Origin: Plantago major
Taxonomy: Eukaryota > Streptophyta > Magnoliopsida > Lamiales > Plantaginaceae
NCBI GenBank assembly: GCA_026545765.1
Contig: CM048839.1
Span: 3,472,001 to 3,536,000 of the forward strand
DNA length: 64,000 bases
Reading direction: 5' to 3'
Each line of letters begins with the position of its first letter. Within the stretch, counting starts at the first letter, position 1. This document shows positions 12,443 to 25,357 of the stretch, piece by piece. The notes beneath the pieces were generated by a model, which was not told where the DNA came from, searched no databases, and saw only the letters and a list, made by a program, of their open reading frames with translations. Both the position numbers and the translations under genes were made by a program.

Positions 12443-12690
12443 CTAGGGCTGCAAATCAGCCTAGATTTATATGAGTTGCTCATGCTCGACTCGTCAAAAA
12501 CTCAATTTGTCATTCGTTTGAGCACGAGCATTAAGTACAACTCGATAAGATTGTCAAGCTGAATTCGACTGTGATGATGCTCGAATCAAAATCTCAATAA
12601 GCAAGTCGTACGTAAAGGTGTGTACGTATATTAAATGTACTGGCCACGAGGGGCGAATGCATAAATAAAAGATTATATCGAAAGTTCAAT
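12443..12690. other. Possible hAT-like terminal fragment
   Basis: The sequence TAGGGCTGCAAAT at about 12448 resembles hAT termini, followed by repeated CTCGA/TCGAG-type motifs. No matching end was found, so this is weak. Confidence 0.25.
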
Positions 12691-12694
12691 GGTA

Positions 12695-12951
12695 CTCCCT
12701 CCATTTAAGAGAAAGTGTTACATTTTGACTTTGACCGGTCAACTGTCTTCGAGTTTGACCACAAATTACTCATAAACGATAATAGTAAATAATTTAATAA
12801 AATCATATAAGAAAAATTTAATTACTAAATTTTCATTATATAATTTTAATAATTTATTTATTAATATCGTTTAAGAGTAAATTGTGGTCAAACGCGGAGA
12901 CAGTTGACCGCAAAATAGTAAAATGTAACAATTTTTCTGAAATTGAGGGAG
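12695..12951. mobile_element. Stowaway-like MITE, family A copy 1
   Basis: The 257-bp element begins CTCCCTCC and ends GAGGGAG, with TA duplications at 12693-12694 and 12952-12953. Almost the whole element is an imperfect palindrome, so a transcript would fold into one long hairpin. It is nearly identical to 18916-19172, including the same length and orientation. Confidence 0.9.
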
Positions 12952-12953
12952 TA

Positions 12954-14556
12954 ATTTTTTTTTGGAAGAACCGATATTTTATAGCCCATGTAGGGCTGTC
13001 CTTAATAGACAATAGTTATTACAGAAGGCAGAGAATTTATGCAGGATGCTCCAGTACATGCAAGTGCATTTTGTAAAATTGGGATAAAATTGGTGCTAGA
13101 TATTAAATTAAGATAGATTTTTCTTGAGAAAAGAAAGATATAAATGTTGAGCGACAATAGTAACTGTTGAGAAACAATGCAGCATGGCCCGTAGACACCT
13201 CAATCAATAATGGCAATATTTAAAACTGTAAATGTTACTAGTATTTGTCCGGACTTTTAAAAAGATCGCCAATATTTTCTACTTTTAAATGTGTCAAAGT
13301 CTTTTATCTACACGCATTACACATATAAGAGTAGGCCCGACTAAACTAGAGAGTAACTATTTTGAAATACGTTCTCTATATAATTTATTCAGAATGCATA
13401 TAAGTTATTAATTAAATATTTAATGATGTTAGTATATTATTAAATTGATGTTTTTTCATGCTAGAACAAATTTTATTAAAAACTTAAACGTTTGATGAAT
13501 AATTAATGTGGATATTGATAATATATGTATGCTTATAACTGTTTAATGCAAGTCGATTCTACACATAATGTTTAAAGTTAATATTTATACGTAAATATGT
13601 AATGTTGAATTGGTCTCTCACAAAAGTTTGTTATATTTATAGATAACTGACCATCTTTCGGTATATTTTGTGCTACTATATACTTAGTAGCTTTCATTTT
13701 ACTATTGAAACATAGATCCATTTTAACCCGCTATCAATTCAGGTGATCTAGATTGGAATCACATTTCCTCAACTGTGTATTTTCAAAAGGTTCACTGTTG
13801 AGGGGTTCTATTCCATCTCCACCTATGTATGATCGATCTATCTATCAAATCGGGAATGTCAATTCTAATAAAAGCTGAGCACATCAACTTGCTAAACCGT
13901 GAATGTACGTACATCTCACGGACGGACTATGTTTGCTCCCATTCTTTTGATAATTCACAATAAACCGTACTACATCAATGCATAATATTCTCTCACTATT
14001 CAGTTAGTATCATTTTGATTGCATTTTCAAATCTAACTGGAACTCAATTAATTAATTTGTAATCGGTGACTGCTTAATTTCGCTCGTTCAACTAATAAAT
14101 GTCCAGATAGTATGCTACTATCTACGTTTTATTAGTAACTCCAAAGGGGATTCTTTTATCTAAGATCAGTAAAAAAACAACGAAGTATATAGTCAAACAA
14201 GTAGGCAAATTGAATTTGTAGACCATATGAAATGAGAGAAATGGAAGTTTTAACTAACAATTAAGAGTGGGGTAAAGGAAAAGATTGAGAGGATTTTTTT
14301 TTGGTACAATTTGATTTGATGGAATGCTGTTGGGAGATAAATTATGAGTTGACGAGTTATAAAAAGAAAGAAAGTTGTAACCAGATGAGAGTACGTAAAG
14401 TACAACTTATTACCTAGCATTCACTTCACGGGATGAAGACGAGACCTATTTCATCTTATGTTCTGTCACTTTATCTGGTCTTATTACAAAGTTTGACGAT
14501 TGAATGAAGAGAAAAAAGAGTAAAGTTCATGCGTCGTGCGTGCTTAATGTAAGAAT
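12954..14556. other. Intergenic DNA without a supported gene
   Basis: AT-rich DNA with short unrelated open frames only. I see no RNA gene or structured repeat. Confidence 0.6.
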
Positions 14557-14558
14557 TA

Positions 14559-14813
14559 CTACCTCCGTTTCATAAATATGTTTCCATTTTTTTTTTTTTG
14601 CACAACTTTTAAGAAGTTTGAGTAAAAAATGGATTTATATAGATAAAGTAATAAGTGTATGTTAAAAAATAAGAAATAGAATTGATAAAGTATGAAAGAG
14701 AAGGATTAAAATATTAATAATGGAGATACTGAGTTTTCATAAAAGTAAATGAAAAGTTTTTAATTGAACGTCCAAAATAGAAAAATGAAAATATTTTAGT
14801 GGAATGGAGGGTG
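14559..14813. mobile_element. Stowaway-like MITE
   Basis: It begins CTACCTCCGTTTCATAAATA and ends GGAATGGAGGGTG, flanked by TA on both sides (14557-14558, 14814-14815). The interior has the AAGTAATAAGTG and GATAAAGTATGAAAGAGAAG motifs common in these plant MITEs. Confidence 0.8.
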
Positions 14814-14815
14814 TA

Positions 14816-15463
14816 CAAATTAAAACCTCCTTGATTTCATAGAATAATAAAAACTTAAAAGATGAAAATTCGTTGATTTCGCATAAGTATCGAAGACAGG
14901 CAGGTATGTGGAAAAACTCGATTTTTATTTAATATGAAAAATGGTATGACAACAGCGCCACAACATTTAACAATTTTCTAAATAGCAAACCCTAGTCGAT
15001 ACCAACTGGAAAAAAAAAATGTAAAAAGCGACTCTGACCCTCCAGTCTCCATTCATGTTCATTTTTTCCAGTATAAAAATATCCAGGGAGGGGAGGAGAG
15101 GCAAGCTCCTCTTGACTGACTAGATTGAAAGTATATATCAAACTCTACTTGCATGCATTAACCCGTGATATGCCAGTCATGCAATTTTAGGGGACAACAT
15201 ATCTTTTTCAAATCTATCCTCTATCTACTTCTTTTGTACTTTAACTTCACAGTATGCATACATATATACTGTATTGTATTGTCATATTGTGCTAGCCATA
15301 CCATTACTCACATACATCTAAATTTGTATTTATGATGCTAGCTAGCTAGCTCATCCAAATATTGTAATGCGGTGTACGTATGCATACAATTTGCCACGTG
15401 TTTTAGTACAAGGAAACTACCTTTAAACTAGCTAGCTAACTTGTCTTGGAGTCGTAATTGAGA
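14816..15463. other. Intergenic DNA without a supported gene
   Basis: Contains a CT/AG-rich stretch near 15085-15120 and several GCTAGCTAGC repeats near 15345. No gene is recognised. Confidence 0.6.
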
Positions 15464-15673
15464 CTCCCTCCGTTCCAAAGAAATCTTTCCATTTTAAACT
15501 ATAATAATAAATAATTTAATAAAATTATATAATAAAAATTTAATTATTAAATTTTTATTATATGATTTTATTAAATTATTTACTATTATAGTTTAAGAGT
15601 AATTCATGGTCAAAGACGGAAACAGTTGACTGGTCAAAGTCAAAATGTAAAAATTTATTTGGAACGGAAGGAG
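15464..15673. mobile_element. Stowaway-like MITE, family B copy 1
   Basis: The 210-bp palindromic element begins CTCCCTCCGTTCCAAAGAAA and ends GGAACGGAAGGAG. The right flank is TA, the left flank is GA, so one side of the duplication has mutated. It is related to 17266-17509. Confidence 0.85.
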
Positions 15674-15956
15674 TATAATTTAATTTTATCTAAAAGATCG
15701 AATTTGCATAGATGTGTGAAATCCATTTCGAGTTCAATTTTGATCATTATATTCAATGTAACTTTAAAATTCTTATCAATTTCCTAATATCTTTGCGTTG
15801 TCCGCCAATGTTGTAATGTTTATTTTGAATCCTCCAAATGAGTGGATTAATCGAAATCTGAATTGTGCTCTGTACTACAGTGTGCAGTTATGTCTCACGA
15901 AGTACAAGCGTGTTACTTGTCGTTGATATATAATTATTTCATCTTATAAGCACCTT

Positions 15957-16121
15957 GCACGGTCAGTTAAGGCCTTAAGGGATCAAATTCCACCAGTTGC
16001 ATCTCCACCTGAATTCATTTATACACTCGTTAGTTGTTACACATCCACAACTTAAGGGATCGAATCCCACCCGTCACATCGCCCCGGATTAAAGGATCGA
16101 ATCCCACCCGTCACATCGCCC
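15957..16121 (+). mobile_element. SINE-like fragment with repeated B-box unit
   Basis: Three related units start near 15968, 16053 and 16090 with AAGGGATCRAATYCCACC. The core GGATCGAATCC is close to the RNA polymerase III B box (GGTTCGANNCC) of tRNA-derived SINEs. The last two units (about 35 bp each) are a tandem duplication ending CACATCGCCCC. No poly(A) tail or target duplication was found, so the SINE call is tentative. Confidence 0.45.
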
Positions 16122-17263
16122 CTTAATAATAATGAAGATGGCAAAATGAAAAGAAATGGGAATGGAACGGACCATGCTGAACTATTTGTGGCACCTGTTT
16201 ATTGTTTGATTGGTGAGGTGTTTGATAGATTGGGTGAAGAGTGGAAGTGTGATAGAGAGGAATGCACGTGTGCATGATCTTCGGACAAGGCGTGATGGGC
16301 GGAACTGAAATAACTTGGGGAAGGTTAAATCTTGCAATTTCTCTTGTCGCTTCCACACACAATATTATATTGCCTGCAATTTTAAATCCCAAAATTAATT
16401 GGCAAACAAATTTATAGTATCAATTTCCCAATCATCTCCATGCTCTCTCCTGTCCATCTCAAGTTCGCTGTGTGTTTTGTTGCGAATACCGTAAGGTCGT
16501 CTGAGTATCTAGTTTGCGAAATTCTCTCAAAAGCAATCCTGACAAAAATTCTGTAATTAGTCATTTCTACACGTGAAAATTGAAATCATAATAGTCATAT
16601 GGGACAAGTCGGAATTATATCCAACTTCAACCTAGTCTGATATCATATTAATTTTATCCATTTTGATATGTATAATCAGTCTTTACTGGTAAGTATGGTG
16701 ATAATCAGCTTTCACTTTGACGTCCCAGATTTAGTTAATTAGTGAAGTTTAAATCTGAAAGATTCTGACTTTTACTTTTCGAAAGCGTAGATTTGGGATT
16801 CGCATGTGGTCAACCATATGCGAATTTTTATATTGTCCAAAAAAGATCTGCATTCATCAATGTGCTTTGCCGACCTTTCGATAATTGAAGTAATATGTAG
16901 GTCACTCTGCCCTACCCCTATTAATTTCACAACGGAGAACGGAAATTGTACAACACTTTGATTCACCAGCAAACTTACAGTACTTGTTATTGAAGATTTT
17001 CATTTATAATCTATCGTGGAAATGCAATGATATATACTAGATTGATTAGACATACCATAAAATGAAATACGGTTAGGTTGATGAGATAGAACGCGCTCGT
17101 AGACATTTTCATAATATAGGATGGAATCAACATCACATATTTTATTACAAATATCACATATTTAGTTAAAATCAATATCACATGATTAGAAGTGTCGATA
17201 ACTACATTGTAAGTCTATTAATTACATGATATTTGAATTTAAAATATGTTATTAGTAGTTAAA
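16122..17263. other. Intergenic DNA without a supported gene
   Basis: Nothing recognisable apart from short open frames. Confidence 0.6.
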
Positions 17264-17265
17264 TA

Positions 17266-17509
17266 CTCCCTCCGTTCCAAAGAAATCTTTTCATTTTACT
17301 ATTATGCGGTAATCGTTTTCGATTGATCTTAAGAATATAATAGTAAATAATTTAATAAAATTATATAATGAAAATTCAATAATTAAATTTTCATTATATG
17401 ATTTTATTAAATTATTTACTATTATAGTTTAAGAGTAATTCGCGGTCAAAGTAGAAGGCAGTTGATCGGTCAAAGTCAAAATGAAAAGATTTATTTGGAA
17501 CGGAGGGAG
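17266..17509. mobile_element. Stowaway-like MITE, family B copy 2
   Basis: The 244-bp element begins CTCCCTCCGTTCCAAAGAAA and ends GGAACGGAGGGAG, with intact TA duplications (17264-17265, 17510-17511). The central TAGTAAATAATTTAATAAAA arms pair over a long distance. It is related to 15464-15673, with an extra insert near 17305-17335. Confidence 0.92.
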
Positions 17510-17511
17510 TA

Positions 17512-18913
17512 TATATGTGATTTTGATTCGACCAGTCCACGATACATCGAATATCTTGCAACCCCGGGAGGTGTTGTACTACACAACCTCTGTTTAACAC
17601 TAGTTTATGAGCTTGTTTATCAGCCCGATAAGCCTATTTTTATAATAATCATATTACATGATCCTCTAGTTGATAGTTGATTATATGTTGTCCAGAAAGT
17701 TTATCGAAAAATAAACTAGCTAGATGCTTTTGCAAATCAGCTATGTTATCAACTAATTAATTTATTAAACATATCCAACAAAATAAATTAATTTATTAAC
17801 TACCCAATCAGTTAGCAGCTACCTTATCAGTTATCCAATCAACTACGAATTAACTTATCCACCTAGTTTTGATGAACAAATTTTTCTTACCAAGTGATCA
17901 CATATTAATTGTGTATGTATAGGGTAGTTTAATTTAATTGTCTTAATTTCACCTAACAGTACCTTGAGAATATATCAATTGGTCTTTTGACCAATAATAA
18001 ATTATTTAACATTTATCACCGAAATATTATATATATTCTACCTACATTGTTGTACAGGCCACAACCGAATTAATGTGACAACCTATAATAGATAACGGGT
18101 CAATACAAACCAGCATGACAGTTGTTATAAGGAACATAACTTCACAAAACAACAAAATCAATTATATATCGCTCTTGTCCTATAAAACAAAACATTCTTA
18201 CCAACATATCATGTACATACATGCATCCATATGAATTATGAAGGTTAATCACCCACCGACTCACTCACTTGTGTAGTTGTGTTGTATACAACTTCCTGAG
18301 TTTCACCATGTCGTGCCAAATGCGGTTTATTTGCCTCGTTTAGTAAGTTCGCAGTTTGCACGCTATTACAGAAGACCTAATCGGACAAGTGGTAAATTCG
18401 TGTCTAGGATCATCCTAAAGCCCTATATCATTTAAGGGTGAGGACGAGTACTCGAAAAGAATATACACCTAAAGAGTTTGAAACATAAGTTTATAGTTTA
18501 TAGATTGCAAATTATAATATCTTGATCATAACATAATAGTGTATTAATTATTTAATCAAAAAGGTAATTTGGAAGTTGCTCGTTCACAAGTTCCCTGGAC
18601 CATGATGTTTGGTGACTGCTTAAAAATATTCTTAGTGCTCGATCAATTAGAAAAAATATCGGAAATTGGAATTTCTTTTAGACATTTCCCAACACCTGTC
18701 TACTAGTTTAATCATTTCTAATTCTCATTGTATATTTGTGGTCACTTTGTCATGCAATTTCATCGAATTTGACCATTATAAGATGGTTTAATTGCCTATA
18801 ATAAGTATATTGACGAATGTGCAACTTAAAAGAGACGAGTCATATAACTGTAATCAACTATCAGTCATTTTATCAATTTAGTTTTGATAAATCTATGGTA
18901 AATGTTTAAGTTA
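17512..18913. other. Intergenic DNA without a supported gene
   Basis: AT-rich. A stretch near 18360-18480 is less AT-rich and has some SINE-like character (CGGACAAGTGGTAAATT), but no box or tail is convincing. Confidence 0.5.
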
Positions 18914-18915
18914 TA

Positions 18916-19172
18916 CTCCTTTCATTTCAGAAAAAGTGTTACATTTTGACTTTGACCGGTCAACTATCTTCGAGTTTGACTACAAATTACTCATAAACGA
19001 TAATAGTAAATAATTTAATAAAATTATATAATAAAAATTTAATTACTAAATTTTCATTATATAATTTTAATAATTTATTTATTAATATCGTTTAAGAGTA
19101 AATTGTGGTCAAACGCGGAGACAGTTGACCGCAGAATAGTAAAATGTAACACTTTTTCTGAAATGGAGGGTG
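18916..19172. mobile_element. Stowaway-like MITE, family A copy 2
   Basis: Same 257-bp length and almost the same sequence as 12695-12951, with TA at 18914-18915 and 19173-19174. Ends are CTCCTTTCA and GGAGGGTG, slightly decayed. The whole element can fold as a hairpin. Confidence 0.9.
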
Positions 19173-19174
19173 TA

Positions 19175-19971
19175 TATAACAAATAAGTGTTGGGACGTTG
19201 TGCTATTTAAAATGCCAAGAGATTCCTTTCTTTTGGTACTAATTGTTAGGCTTAAGAAAGCGGTAGGCCTAATTAATTTCAATTAAAATAAAAAGGTGTT
19301 TCTAATGCTTTCTTTGGTGGGAATCTTGGAGCAGAAAAGTTGGTATACCTTTGCTTGTCCTAGAGTAACAAAATACTTAAGTTAGTGTCTCTAAACATTT
19401 CAATTATTGTGTAATAATCTTTTGTCCTAAGCAAGATTTGGTTTATCGATTCGTGTCTTGTCAAAGGTGACAAATTAAACATGCCTAATCATTCTGCAGC
19501 TTCTTTCATAAATAACATTATCGAGCTGCTTAAGTTTAATCTGTTAATCCTCTTTCTTACCTAATATCAATTAGATAGATCTCTTGATATCTAAGGTACA
19601 AGTTCATCACATTTGATCCTCAATAAACTTTAGTGAATTGAAAAGATACACATATATTGTTGGGTAATTTGGTCCACATAATCTTAAAATTTGGTACTAT
19701 GAATCTGATATTAAGATTCCATGTCTAACTCCAAGTGTTTTTGTTCTTCCGATAAATCTCATACCAAATGAGTTTATCAGCTTAAATATCGATCTCAACT
19801 ATATTAGCGACGCGAGATTTTATTTGCACTCTTTACATAGTTCTGCAAATCTTTCTTTGAAGCATGAGTATCAAGAGGATGAAATTGACTTGCAATTTAT
19901 AGTATCGGTCTCATTTTGAAGCTAGTTATTGGTGGAGTGCTCAATCAACAAAAACTATGACTTAACTATGA
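19175..19971. other. Intergenic DNA without a supported gene
   Basis: No gene or repeat is recognised here. Confidence 0.6.
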
Positions 19972-20739
19972 CGAATCGAATCGAATCTGAATCGAATCGA
20001 ATCAAATCGAAACGAAATTAAATCAAACGAATCAAGAAATTACATTTGTCCCATTTTTAATAATAATGAATACTACATCCGTCCATTAATAAATTCGAAG
20101 GAGACTTTTTTCGGGACGTTGATCAGATTATCAGAAATTACACGACAAAAGAATATAATAAAATTATATTATAAAAATAAATTAAGTATATTTGAATAAC
20201 ATAACTTTGTTTTATACTTTTTTGTGCGTAATTTGCAAATAATTTACGATTTAAGTTTGGTTTGACTTTAGTTTGGTATAACTTGTTTTTTATTTATTAA
20301 GTTTGAGAAAAAACTCAACGTATGCTTCTGAGTTTACTTCTATTGTTCTAATATCTTCCAATAAAAGAACATGTCGATTTTTTGTTAGAGATGTACGTAC
20401 AAAGTATGTGAATCAGTTTGAATGGTACTCTCAGGTTCCTGTAGTTTCTTATCTTAACTCAACTTTTACGGTAGAAAAAAAGGGTAATTCGAATCGTAAC
20501 TATACTTTTTATTTCATTGATCTTCTAAAAGTCGTGTTAAAAAGAAAGAAAGAAAAAGGTTGAAAATATCTCAATTGGATAAATTGTCTTATTTTCCTCG
20601 CATAAAGATTTTGTGTAAATAAATGATAAAATATTAATAATAATAATAATAATAATAATAATGAATTTAATGAACTTAAGAAATTTGAACTAAAGAGAAT
20701 GAATCGAATCGAATTAATCGAATCGAATCGAATTTAGCC
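19972..20739 (-). mobile_element. Large Tourist-like element, copy 1
   Basis: This is the reverse-orientation relative of 55368-56281, similar over nearly its whole length. It contains the same AAT microsatellite (20637-20662) and an 86-codon open frame at 20303-20563 matching the other copy at all but two residues. That frame begins with TTG and has no in-frame ATG. Both ends here are made of GAATC repeats, and the Tourist terminal repeat has been lost or replaced. A deletion of about 150 bp near 20240 distinguishes it from the other copy. Confidence 0.75.
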
Positions 20740-21132
20740 AAAAATAATGTTCTTCATCATGGACATCTTAGTTTAGTTCAATTTCAAACACATAATTAAG
20801 GATACATCTATTCACTTTGAAACTAGGTAAGTCTAGCCAGCAAATTTCTAAGTACGGGACTATGATCGTTTTTGTGTGAATAAATTAGAGCATGCCCTCT
20901 AGCAGTGGTGGCTTGTTGTAATTTTTGTTACAACGTCGTTTAGTATGCCCGGTCTTCATTAATTTAAGTAGTTAAGAGTGAGTAATATGCCAAACTCAAT
21001 TATGGTGGAATATTATATTCGGAATCATGATATTACATATGGTCCCTTGTGGATAACCGTTACATGGGAATTATCTTGAATTCTACTAATAATGATGTTA
21101 ATCTTCTAGTGGATTAAAGGATCCACCATTAA

Positions 21133-21261
21133 TACTCTGTTCTGACCGAAATTGACCGATCGATTCAATCGAATTGTAGATATAAAAATATAACCAAGAG
21201 AAATTGAATCGAATCGAATGAATCTAAACCGAATCGAATGAGCCAGACGGTTATAACAGAC
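21133..21261. mobile_element. Small Tourist-like MITE
   Basis: The ends TACTCTGTTCTGACCG and GGTTATAACAGAC form a degenerate inverted repeat flanked by TAA (21130-21132 and 21262-21264). It has the GAATCGAATCG motifs of the larger family members. Confidence 0.55.
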
Positions 21262-21264
21262 TAA

Positions 21265-22939
21265 ATTCATAAAAATCCGATTCATTATAGTAATCACTCA
21301 ACTTCAACTTGTCTTCACTTAGAAGATCACTATAATTTTTACTTGAAGTTAATTAACTTGTCCTTTAATGCGCTTTATTGAATGACTAACCAATTCAAAG
21401 GCCACCTTTAAAAAAAGGCTTGATGAGAAACCAACATATAGAAAGGCCTACAAATAAAAGAAACGCCAAATTGCGCAACCTTTTTAATTTGGTCTTTGTC
21501 ATGCTCAACAAGTTTATTTTGTATATTTAAAGGTTTGGAGTTTTGCTGCAATGGAATCTTATATAATACTGTTAGTTTCATGAAATTCTCTGGCTTCAGT
21601 TAACTCGTATTCATGGCCACACAACAATTTTTGAGAACATGAATCATTATCATTAATTCGTAAGAGTTTTTAATAAAGTTGTAAATTCCAATTTTGTAAA
21701 TGGGAAAAAAAATTGCTTGTGAAAAAAATTATCATTAATTCATTATATATATAAAATTATTTTATCGAATATTATGTCATTTATTACTATAAGAGGGTAT
21801 AATTACTTAAGGCGGGATCTGAAAAAAGTTGTGGAATAGTACAATGTGGAGTTTATTCTTATTTATAACTGGTCCCAAGTTGGGACCGGAATTTTTTATT
21901 ACTATAAGGAGTTTATTCCTTTATAGAGTATTCATCTATGGAGTTTTTACTGTAGATATGATTGTGTGTGCTTGAGCATCTTTTGTGAAATCATTACTCT
22001 TGGAGAGATATGATCAAGACAACATATTTAATTACAAATATCGCAGGCAAAACTAATTAAAAAACACATTTTTAGATATGCACGCAGGTGATGCAAGTAT
22101 AATACATGCTTATTGAACACACACAATTTTAAGTTAAAATATATATTTGAATTGAAGTTGAATATGTAATGTTAGATCCAATTCTTCTTACTATTATCTA
22201 AACCTAAAACATCTAACTTTAAGCATAAACGTAGGCTTTTGTGATACACACAAATAATAAAAGTTAAGCTATATTTAATATTTCACAAATATTGTAATGC
22301 ACCAAAGTTTTGAGATATAGTTTCAAGGGATTAAAAACGTTACCTATATGAACAATGTGCACCTTTATGAAAATATTCAATAGAATTCAAGAGTTATGCG
22401 TCATTGCCTGGAACAATTTTAGAATGAGTGACACACTAAGAAGTTTCCAACGAACGTATGAGTACATATATATATATATATTTTTATTCACCTCATTTCC
22501 AAAACAAAGCATCTTTCCTTCCTGTTGTTGTGGCCTGATATACTACTATTTTGATATGTCATTCTTGGAGCGCATTGTATCGAAGCCAATGCAATGATTT
22601 TATGTATTGATAATCGTTTTATGGAAGGTAAATGATAATGTTAGAGCAAGTTTTCTTTTATAGAATTTATAAATGTCACAAAACTTGAAGCGTCCAAAAT
22701 AATTAAAATTGCTCTGTCGTTAGGAGTTTGCTATGGAATTATCATTAGCCTTTAAGGAATGGAGCAATATTTATTTTATTTCGAAATATGGTGTATGTAG
22801 AGACGTTTCTTCATGTACATACATGATAAAATGCTCTGTCACAATTGGGACGGATATAAAATGAAATGTTTAACATTCATTATAAAACGGAGGGTGTAGT
22901 TGTTAGGAAATTTAATAGATTGTATCTTGGAAACTAATA
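21265..22939. other. Intergenic DNA without a supported gene
   Basis: AT-rich. A fragment at 22850-22898 (GGGACGGATATAAAATG to ACGGAGGGTG) resembles a MITE remnant. No gene is seen. Confidence 0.5.
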
Positions 22940-22941
22940 TA

Positions 22942-23136
22942 CTCCCCGCGTCAATTTGTCTAGATTGTAATGTTAAAACTTCAATCGAATTATAAATAAA
23001 ATTTTGGATGTAAAGTATCATTATATACTTTAATTGAAAATTATATCATTACAACTTGAAATTAATTTGTAGTGGAAGTTGAATTTTGTTGACTACAAAA
23101 AAGTCAAATCTGGACAACTTATCTAAGAGGGGAGAG
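22942..23136. mobile_element. Stowaway-like MITE
   Basis: The 195-bp element begins CTCCCCGCGTCAATTTGTC and ends GGGGAGAG with TA on both sides (22940-22941, 23137-23138). The interior is partly palindromic (TTACAACTTGAAATTAATTT near 23048). Confidence 0.7.
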
Positions 23137-23138
23137 TA

Positions 23139-24240
23139 CATGTTTTCAATTTATTGTTGTTGTAGTATTCTTTTTTTTTTTGTTTGAATGAAAATGATAA
23201 ATACCGCAATTATTTGAAGCAAATGAAAACAATAATATGGTCGGGTTTGATGGGGTTTGTATTATCCCATATCCCAAATCGATTAACAAGTAGGATAGAT
23301 GATATATAAGTGGACCACTACTCTCACATTGTGATTCCATAAAACAAATGTGTGAGGGTTTCACTTCAAATAAATCAAAATAAAGAAACAAACTTGATAG
23401 ATGGGATAAATGTACTATAATATTCTCAACAAGGTGTGTTTGCTCTCAAGTACATAGTGAGAAAGAAAGGACATGGCCCAGTTTAGGGTCAACATATCAC
23501 CCGGAACGTAGACAATGAGTAGTTGGGCTGGTCAAAAGGGGACAAAATGTTACAAATAGTAACAGAGCGAGACCGTACCCAAACCCGAAAAGGGTGTAAG
23601 TTGTTTGTCCTACAGCCTGGTACACTGCTCCCTACAATTGAAGGGGTAGATGTAATACCTCACATAACATAGATTAAGAGCGAGTGTGATAAATAGTATA
23701 TAATTACGTCACCACTGATCTCACATAGTATGTGGATCTTTGGATGATTTCATAAACATATTTGTGAGGGCTCATGTCCAGCACAAACAATATCATACTA
23801 CAGAGACATGCACTACCCAAGTCATCAATTTTGCGCCACTCTAGAGGATCAAGTATCAATTGATTGGTGGTTGGATTGTTTTCAATGGCATCTAAGCCGC
23901 AACAATCCAAAACCCACAAGGGGTGGATGGTTGGTTTAAATAAGAACTAATACACAACAAGACGTTGGTCAATTTAAGTGGGGGTGAGTGTGATGTCCCA
24001 AAGAAGGGGTTGAGAACTCTACTATTCACAACAAGGGGTGCTTCCTCCTTAGCAATGTCAGGGCAGTTAATCCACTAGAAAGTTTCCGGTGCGCGCAAGA
24101 GTCAGTACAAATTGTACAAGAAAGAACATGTGTTGGATTGTGGGCAAATCCCATCAAGTCATGGCCAGTTTTATGTTCCCCTCTACATTCATGAGCAATA
24201 AGATAATAAAAGCATGATCTGCAACAATGAGTGTAACATA
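23139..24240. other. Repeat-like intergenic DNA of unknown class
   Basis: Less AT-rich than its surroundings. It includes a GTGATGTCCCAAAG motif at about 23990, resembling the start of some plant LTRs, but I find neither a matching end nor coding sequence. Confidence 0.35.
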
Positions 24241-24291
24241 TGTGATGAAACAACTCACGTGGTGTATAAAAAAGTATTCGACATATTATGA
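24241..24291 (+). pseudogene. Tail fragment of a Helitron helicase
   Basis: About 50 bases translate to a THVVYKKVFD-type ending followed by a stop. This closely matches the end of the PIF1-like helicase remnant at 26660-26708. It is cut off on the right by the MITE at 24296. Only the last part of the helicase frame is present. Confidence 0.6.
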
Positions 24292-24295
24292 GGTA

Positions 24296-24573
24296 CTCCC
24301 TCAGTCCCAGACCAAATGTCCCATTTTGACTTTTGGCAGTCAACAGTTTTCAACTTTGACTACGTTTCAATTTTAAACCGTAAATGTAAAATATTCAATT
24401 AAATCATATAATGAAACTTTACTTCCAAAATTTTAATTATATAATTTAATTGAACATTTTACATTTACGGTTTAAAATTAAATCGTAGTCAAAGTTGAAA
24501 AATGTTGATTGCAAAAATTCAATATTTAATTGAACATTTTACATTTACGACATTTGGTCTGGGACGGAGGGAG
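24296..24573. mobile_element. Stowaway-like MITE
   Basis: The 278-bp palindromic element begins CTCCCTCAGTCCCAGACCAA and ends TTGGTCTGGGACGGAGGGAG. TA duplications are at 24294-24295 and 24574-24575. An internal duplication of TTTAATTGAACATTTTACAT (about 24446 and 24521) lengthens the right arm. It sits directly after a Helitron helicase tail. Confidence 0.93.
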
Positions 24574-24825
24574 TAATATTTTGTTTTGTACATAATTGAT
24601 AAATGAGGCTTTTAAGTACATTACGTATTTTATAATAGTGTTCACATTCACTAATAACACTCTTTTGATTCCTACAGTTATTGGGAAGGTTTTAAATGAA
24701 ATGGTGATGTTTTAATCATATATTTTTACACATTGTAAAATTACATGTTTGTAAAAGTTATATATCGTCTATACTAAATTATATTCCCTCATACGGATTC
24801 AATTAATCATGAGCAATTATATTCC

Positions 24826-24899
24826 TCATACTGGATTCAATTAATCATGAGACATAAGTTTTAAGAAAAAAATTAATAAAGTAGGAGATATGGTAATAA

Positions 24900-24984
<85 letters not shown>

Positions 24985-25048
24985 TTTAAAATTGAAATTG
25001 GGACTTCCCAAAATGAAATACTGGAAGTAGAATTCGGGACGGAGGGAG
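24826..25048. mobile_element. MITE remnant carrying a GA microsatellite
   Basis: The right end GGGACGGAGGGAG with TA at 25049-25050 is typical of Stowaway-like MITEs. The interior motif GGAGATATGGTAATAAAGTG also fits. The left terminal repeat is not recognisable, so the left edge is approximate. Confidence 0.55.
24903..24982. repeat. (GA)n microsatellite
   Basis: An uninterrupted run of about 40 GA units inside a MITE. It is probably an expansion of the GAGAGA tract such elements often carry. Confidence 0.98.
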
Positions 25049-25357
25049 TATATCCATTTCCAGTCGATTTACTCGACGGGCCATTTACTACAGGGGTAAG
25101 TTTTATAATATTTATGTCTTCGTAATTTTTTTTATCTATATAAATCTTATTTATTTTCAAAGGTGCATGGCATATAAATTATGTTTATTTGAATAGGTGG
25201 CATGCCGAGTTCTGGGTCAATAATTAATCCAAATCAACTCTCGATCGGTTAATTTTATTTTATAATTTTTATTTCTCACGAAATATTAATGTAATATCCA
25301 TTATTAACTTTTATATTTTCACATGAATAACACACTATTTCCGCCCATGTACGCAGG

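Noticed and set aside
18350..18480. tRNA gene or complete SINE
   Set aside because: No cloverleaf, no convincing A/B boxes and no tail.
20303..20563. 86-codon gene
   Set aside because: It starts with TTG, and no ATG is in frame in either copy, so it is reported only as a conserved segment of a transposon.
24785..24845. Left terminal repeat of the GA-containing MITE
   Set aside because: TTCCCTCATACGG is only weakly similar to the right end and appears twice in diverged form, so the edge remains open.
24873..25160. Open frames of alternating R/E or S/L
   Set aside because: They are translations of the GA microsatellite on both strands.
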